Positions 61,241-64,000 of a stretch of DNA of 64,000 bases are shown in pieces; position 1 is the first letter of the stretch, and each line of letters opens with the position of its first letter. The DNA comes from Urechis unicinctus (taxonomy: Eukaryota; Annelida; Polychaeta; Xenopneusta; Urechidae): the NCBI GenBank assembly GCA_034190875.2, contig CM067343.1:64309476-64373475 (forward strand), given 5' to 3'. Under the pieces are notes generated by a model that saw nothing but the letters and a program-made list of their open reading frames with translations, did no database searches and was not told where the DNA came from. Both the position numbers and the translations under genes were made by a program.

Positions 61241-62351
61241 ACACAACAAATGGCATTATATGGCCAAATAGCTAGAACACATTACATGTGCAGCATCAGT
61301 ATTTTGTTTTCTGATAGGACATTTAGTCAGTGTGTAGTTGAGTGGTCAGACTTACATTGGCTGACCAACCCTACTTGAGTGCATATGCCTGTTGTGGTCC
61401 ATTGTCACAACTTGACTGCAGGCAAGGTTAGACGAAAACTTGATCACCAGCCATTGAATTAGGGTCAAGAGGATGCAATAATTTCTCTACCTGAAATTTA
61501 CAAATTAAGTAAGGTATGTTTGCAACAACAATTTACAAATCTAAATGGTGCAATGGACTCACAATAGGCCCTTAGATTTTATTTAATCGGTGACATTTAC
61601 ACAAGTCGATTCAATACAGACCGATTCGATAGCAGGGTATTCATAATACAACGAGATTACTAGCTCCGGTCATAACGGTAACATGAATTTATACGCAGAC
61701 GTCTTGTAGGGCTACGAGATTACTTACATGTCCAGCAAAACTTTGCAGCTTCTTCGTTGGTCACACTCCTCACTTCCCTGAATGCCTATCTTAAGACACC
61801 CTCGTGTTAGACCGCAGCTGGTCTAGCTCCCGCTTCCTTCTCTTAGTTGTTGAATCTATAAACAGCTTCTTTCTCCCTCCACCTTTTCTTCGTTTCTTGG
61901 TTTGATCGTCCTTTATCGCAATGAAAATAGCGCAAACTAAACACCCGCCGGCGGCAATCGGCACAGAGTGATGACGTTTCTGCTGCGCTTCCGGAATTAA
62001 TAATACATGAGCTTCCAAATATGGTCTATTCTTGGCTGGAAGTGAAAAATAAGGAATTGAAGGTTATTCACGAACAACAAGAAATATATACGGCCATTCC
62101 ATTCCAACTTTGGAATCCGGATATCAGCACACCATTTAGGGTACTCTTGCAGTTAGCAACTTTTTTTTTCGATTCGATTTTTTTGAAAAAATGCACCTTT
62201 AACTAAGGTCACTGTACATTTCCCCTAATGAAGATGAGCATGCACAACCTTAATAAAAAAGTATCAATGAATATTATTGACAGTAAGATAGTGAGTCAGT
62301 CTATGCCTAACTGCGTGATGTTGGGGGAGGGGAGGTAACCATATTGGCAGA

Positions 62352-62369
62352 AGTTTCACTTTCACTTTT
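62352..62369 (+). promoter_or_regulatory. Interferon-stimulated-response-element-like motif
   Basis: AGTTTCACTTTCACTTTT matches AGTTTCNNTTTC plus an extra half-site. It lies 150 bp outside the right end of the candidate transposon and about 80 bp from a possible minus-strand exon. Confidence 0.45.
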
Positions 62370-62447
62370 TTGGTGGCCAGAGAGCAATGGAAATTATGAG
62401 TCAGTCAAATGCGATCGAAGTCTGATCTTGGGTATTGTTCCACTCAC

Positions 62448-62560
62448 CTTTCCACTAAAGGAGTGCTTTGAAGTTCATATATGGTTATTCCTCCCAAGTC
62501 ACATGCAGCATCTCCCCCGAGAAGCTGTTCGAAGTCGAGCTCAACCCCAGAATCTTGCAT
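62448..62560 (-). CDS. Possible first coding exon of an unidentified minus-strand gene
   Basis: ATG at 62560 (context AATATGC). It encodes MQDSGVELDFEQLLGGDAAC and 17 more residues, ending GGAAAG|GTGAGTGG, a strong donor, phase 2. It is acidic, like many transcription-factor N termini, but no family is recognised and no following exon was placed. Confidence 0.35.
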
Positions 62561-63041
62561 ATTATTGTTTTTATGCTGCGAAAATTCACGCCTTACTCTT
62601 TCCGTCTTCGCCAGTTTTTCTTGACCAATGACAAACGCCAATACAAAACATGTTGATGGTATCCTGTCTCTGATAAGTAGAATGAAATCGTCATATTCTA
62701 AATATAGAAATGAAGACTTATGGCAAGAAACCTCGTTATAGATAGGAAACATTATGATCACTGCATGCTTTCTTCACAAGGTATTTTTCAATATTCTCAA
62801 TCTTCTGCAATACCTCACTCATGTTTGGGTTTGGATTATTTCAGGCATGTATGTGTTGAGAAAGTATAGCTGATATAAAGACAAGAATAAAAACAACCAA
62901 CAGCCAACCGAAAAAAGGACATCTGCACAATCAAAGATTGGTTGAAAGAGTATATATATGTAAAGTTTCTGTGTATATAGAATTATATCCAACCAACCTC
63001 TGCAAGAGGCTACTCAATGAGCATTATCTAATCCACAAAGG

Positions 63042-63830
63042 ATGAAGTTCACTCGTCGCAAGATCTACCACTGTGAAAGGACAAATTTAACAACGTTGGC
63101 AGAGGAGTCTGCGTGCATCATAAATACACCACTGTGTAGTATACGACACCAGGGAGCGGACGATTGTCGGAATCATTCAGGGACCAACACCTCTCTGGAA
63201 TGGACCATGATTTCTCCAAAACACCATAAGGTACTGAGTCACCAACGCTTCAGTGAACACAAGAACAACAAGGTATAAAAAAAGAAAGAAAAAGCCATTA
63301 CCACGAGGAAACCCAGAGACACAACACGCTATAAGAAGCTAAAGAGCGGCTAACAGAGGCGCATCAGGGAAGTCTGTTATGCTTACAAGACATAATGGGT
63401 CAAAGTGCCAACAATATTCAAAATAAATTATGGAGATAAATCAAAGGTAAATGGCAAGAATAACCTGGTATCGCTCCACTAAACAGATCGGATTGTGTTA
63501 TTCACAGAGTGGTTGGCAGTTTATCTTTGTACAATAGGTGACTTAAACAACATATACCAACATTGAGAATATAACCATTACACCAGGGTACAGTCAGAGG
63601 CCCCTTGCTATTTCTTTCCTTCACAAATGACCTCTCGACTGATGTGGAATTCCAAATCAAGTTTTTGTGGACGATTGCCTGTTATTTCGCACAATCAACA
63701 CCTTATACGATGCTGACATACTTTAAGAGGACTGCTGGGAAAATGCAAGTCGGACTGGCAGGTGATGTAAATGTTGCAAATACTATGGTATTAATTTAAA
63801 TAAACCAAGATCAAAGAAATTCAAAAAGCA
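63042..63830 (+). mobile_element. Decayed non-LTR retrotransposon (jockey/CR1-like reverse transcriptase remnant)
   Basis: Around 63590-63830, mixed frames read GPLLFLSFTNDLSTDVE, then a DDCLLFRTINTL-like stretch and a YGINLNK-like stretch. This is the order of reverse-transcriptase core motifs in jockey-type LINEs (GSVLGPLLF-INDL, then F-DD). Several frameshifts and stops separate the pieces. The upstream 63042-63280 open stretch may be the linker between endonuclease and reverse transcriptase. Confidence 0.65.
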
Positions 63831-64000
63831 AACATCATTGTTCTCGATAAAAAAAGGAAGAAAGAAGACTGTCACATGTGTGTGTGTGTGTGTGTTGTGA
63901 ATAAAAACTTGAATTCTGCGAACTATGACACCCCTCCCCAAACCCAGAGATGAGAGAGGAAACATCTTCCCGCAAGGGGACCAAACGACTTTTCGCTAGG

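Larger units (their letters stand above)
58459..62202. mobile_element. Candidate 3.7-kb DNA transposon with TTAA flanks, carrying a P2RX7-like domain gene
   Basis: TTAA (58459-58462) precedes AGATGCATTTTTTGAAAAAA. At the other end the reverse complement reads AGGTGCATTTTTTCAAAAAA, again bordered by TTAA (62199-62202). The inverted repeats agree over about 22 bp with two mismatches. The same ends occur on the MITE-like copies at 4.8 and 38.5 kb. Inside are a plus-strand gene fragment with a P2RX7 ballast-like domain and minus-strand open frames, one rich in Lys/Arg (61791-62018). I recognise no transposase. Alternatively, the two ends may belong to separate degraded short elements. Confidence 0.5.

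Overview
This is invertebrate animal nuclear DNA: multi-exon genes with GT-AG introns, AATAAA signals, microsatellites and abundant intronic minisatellites. My best guess is a cephalochordate (amphioxus). The reasons are the density of minisatellites seeded at exon-intron junctions, the free-standing P2RX7 C-terminal-type domain, and the gene set (single MiT bHLH-Zip gene, GT11 fucosyltransferase, FMRFamide-receptor-like GPCR). A mollusc or another lophotrochozoan cannot be excluded from sequence alone.

Layout. 0.7-14.5 kb (+): an acylamino-acid-releasing enzyme gene (APEH, serine peptidase S9C) whose 5' end lies outside the window. Its catalytic Asp and His are present, but the nucleophile-serine motif is missing and one exon looks broken. 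Interlocked with it on the minus strand (8.3-5.7 kb) is a six-exon gene for a type I membrane protein with a cysteine-rich ectodomain; one APEH exon lies inside an intron of this gene. 16.0-17.4 kb (+): an intronless class A GPCR. 18.9-19.3 kb (+): a small Ly6/uPAR-type, probably GPI-anchored protein. 25.3-26.3 kb (-): an alpha-1,2-fucosyltransferase-like GT11 enzyme. 30.3-31.6 and 35.5-36.8 kb (+): two tandem zinc-dependent alcohol dehydrogenases with the same intron position. 50.4-40.7 kb (-): a MITF/TFE-family bHLH-leucine-zipper gene whose eight exons join in phase to give 542 residues, plus two possible alternative first exons. 58.5-62.2 kb: a candidate 3.7-kb DNA transposon (TTAA target site, about 22-bp terminal inverted repeats) containing a frameshifted gene with a P2RX7 ballast-like domain. 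63.0-63.8 kb: a decayed non-LTR retrotransposon.

Two themes stand out. First, several minisatellites begin exactly at, and repeatedly copy, a 5' splice site, so that a real donor is followed by many decoys. This is clearest in APEH at 1.2 kb and in the MITF bHLH exon at 42.2 kb. Second, a TTAA/TIR repeat family has short MITE-like copies at 4.8 and 38.5 kb whose ends match the 3.7-kb element carrying the P2RX7-like domain.

Several genes show one-base frame or phase conflicts (APEH, ADH2, the Ly6 gene, the P2RX7-like gene). Either these loci are decaying, or the assembly contains indel errors. The long gene-poor stretches (19.8-25.3, 26.4-30.3, 31.7-35.5, 37.3-39.7 and 51.2-58.4 kb) hold only repeats and possible regulatory motifs that I can see.
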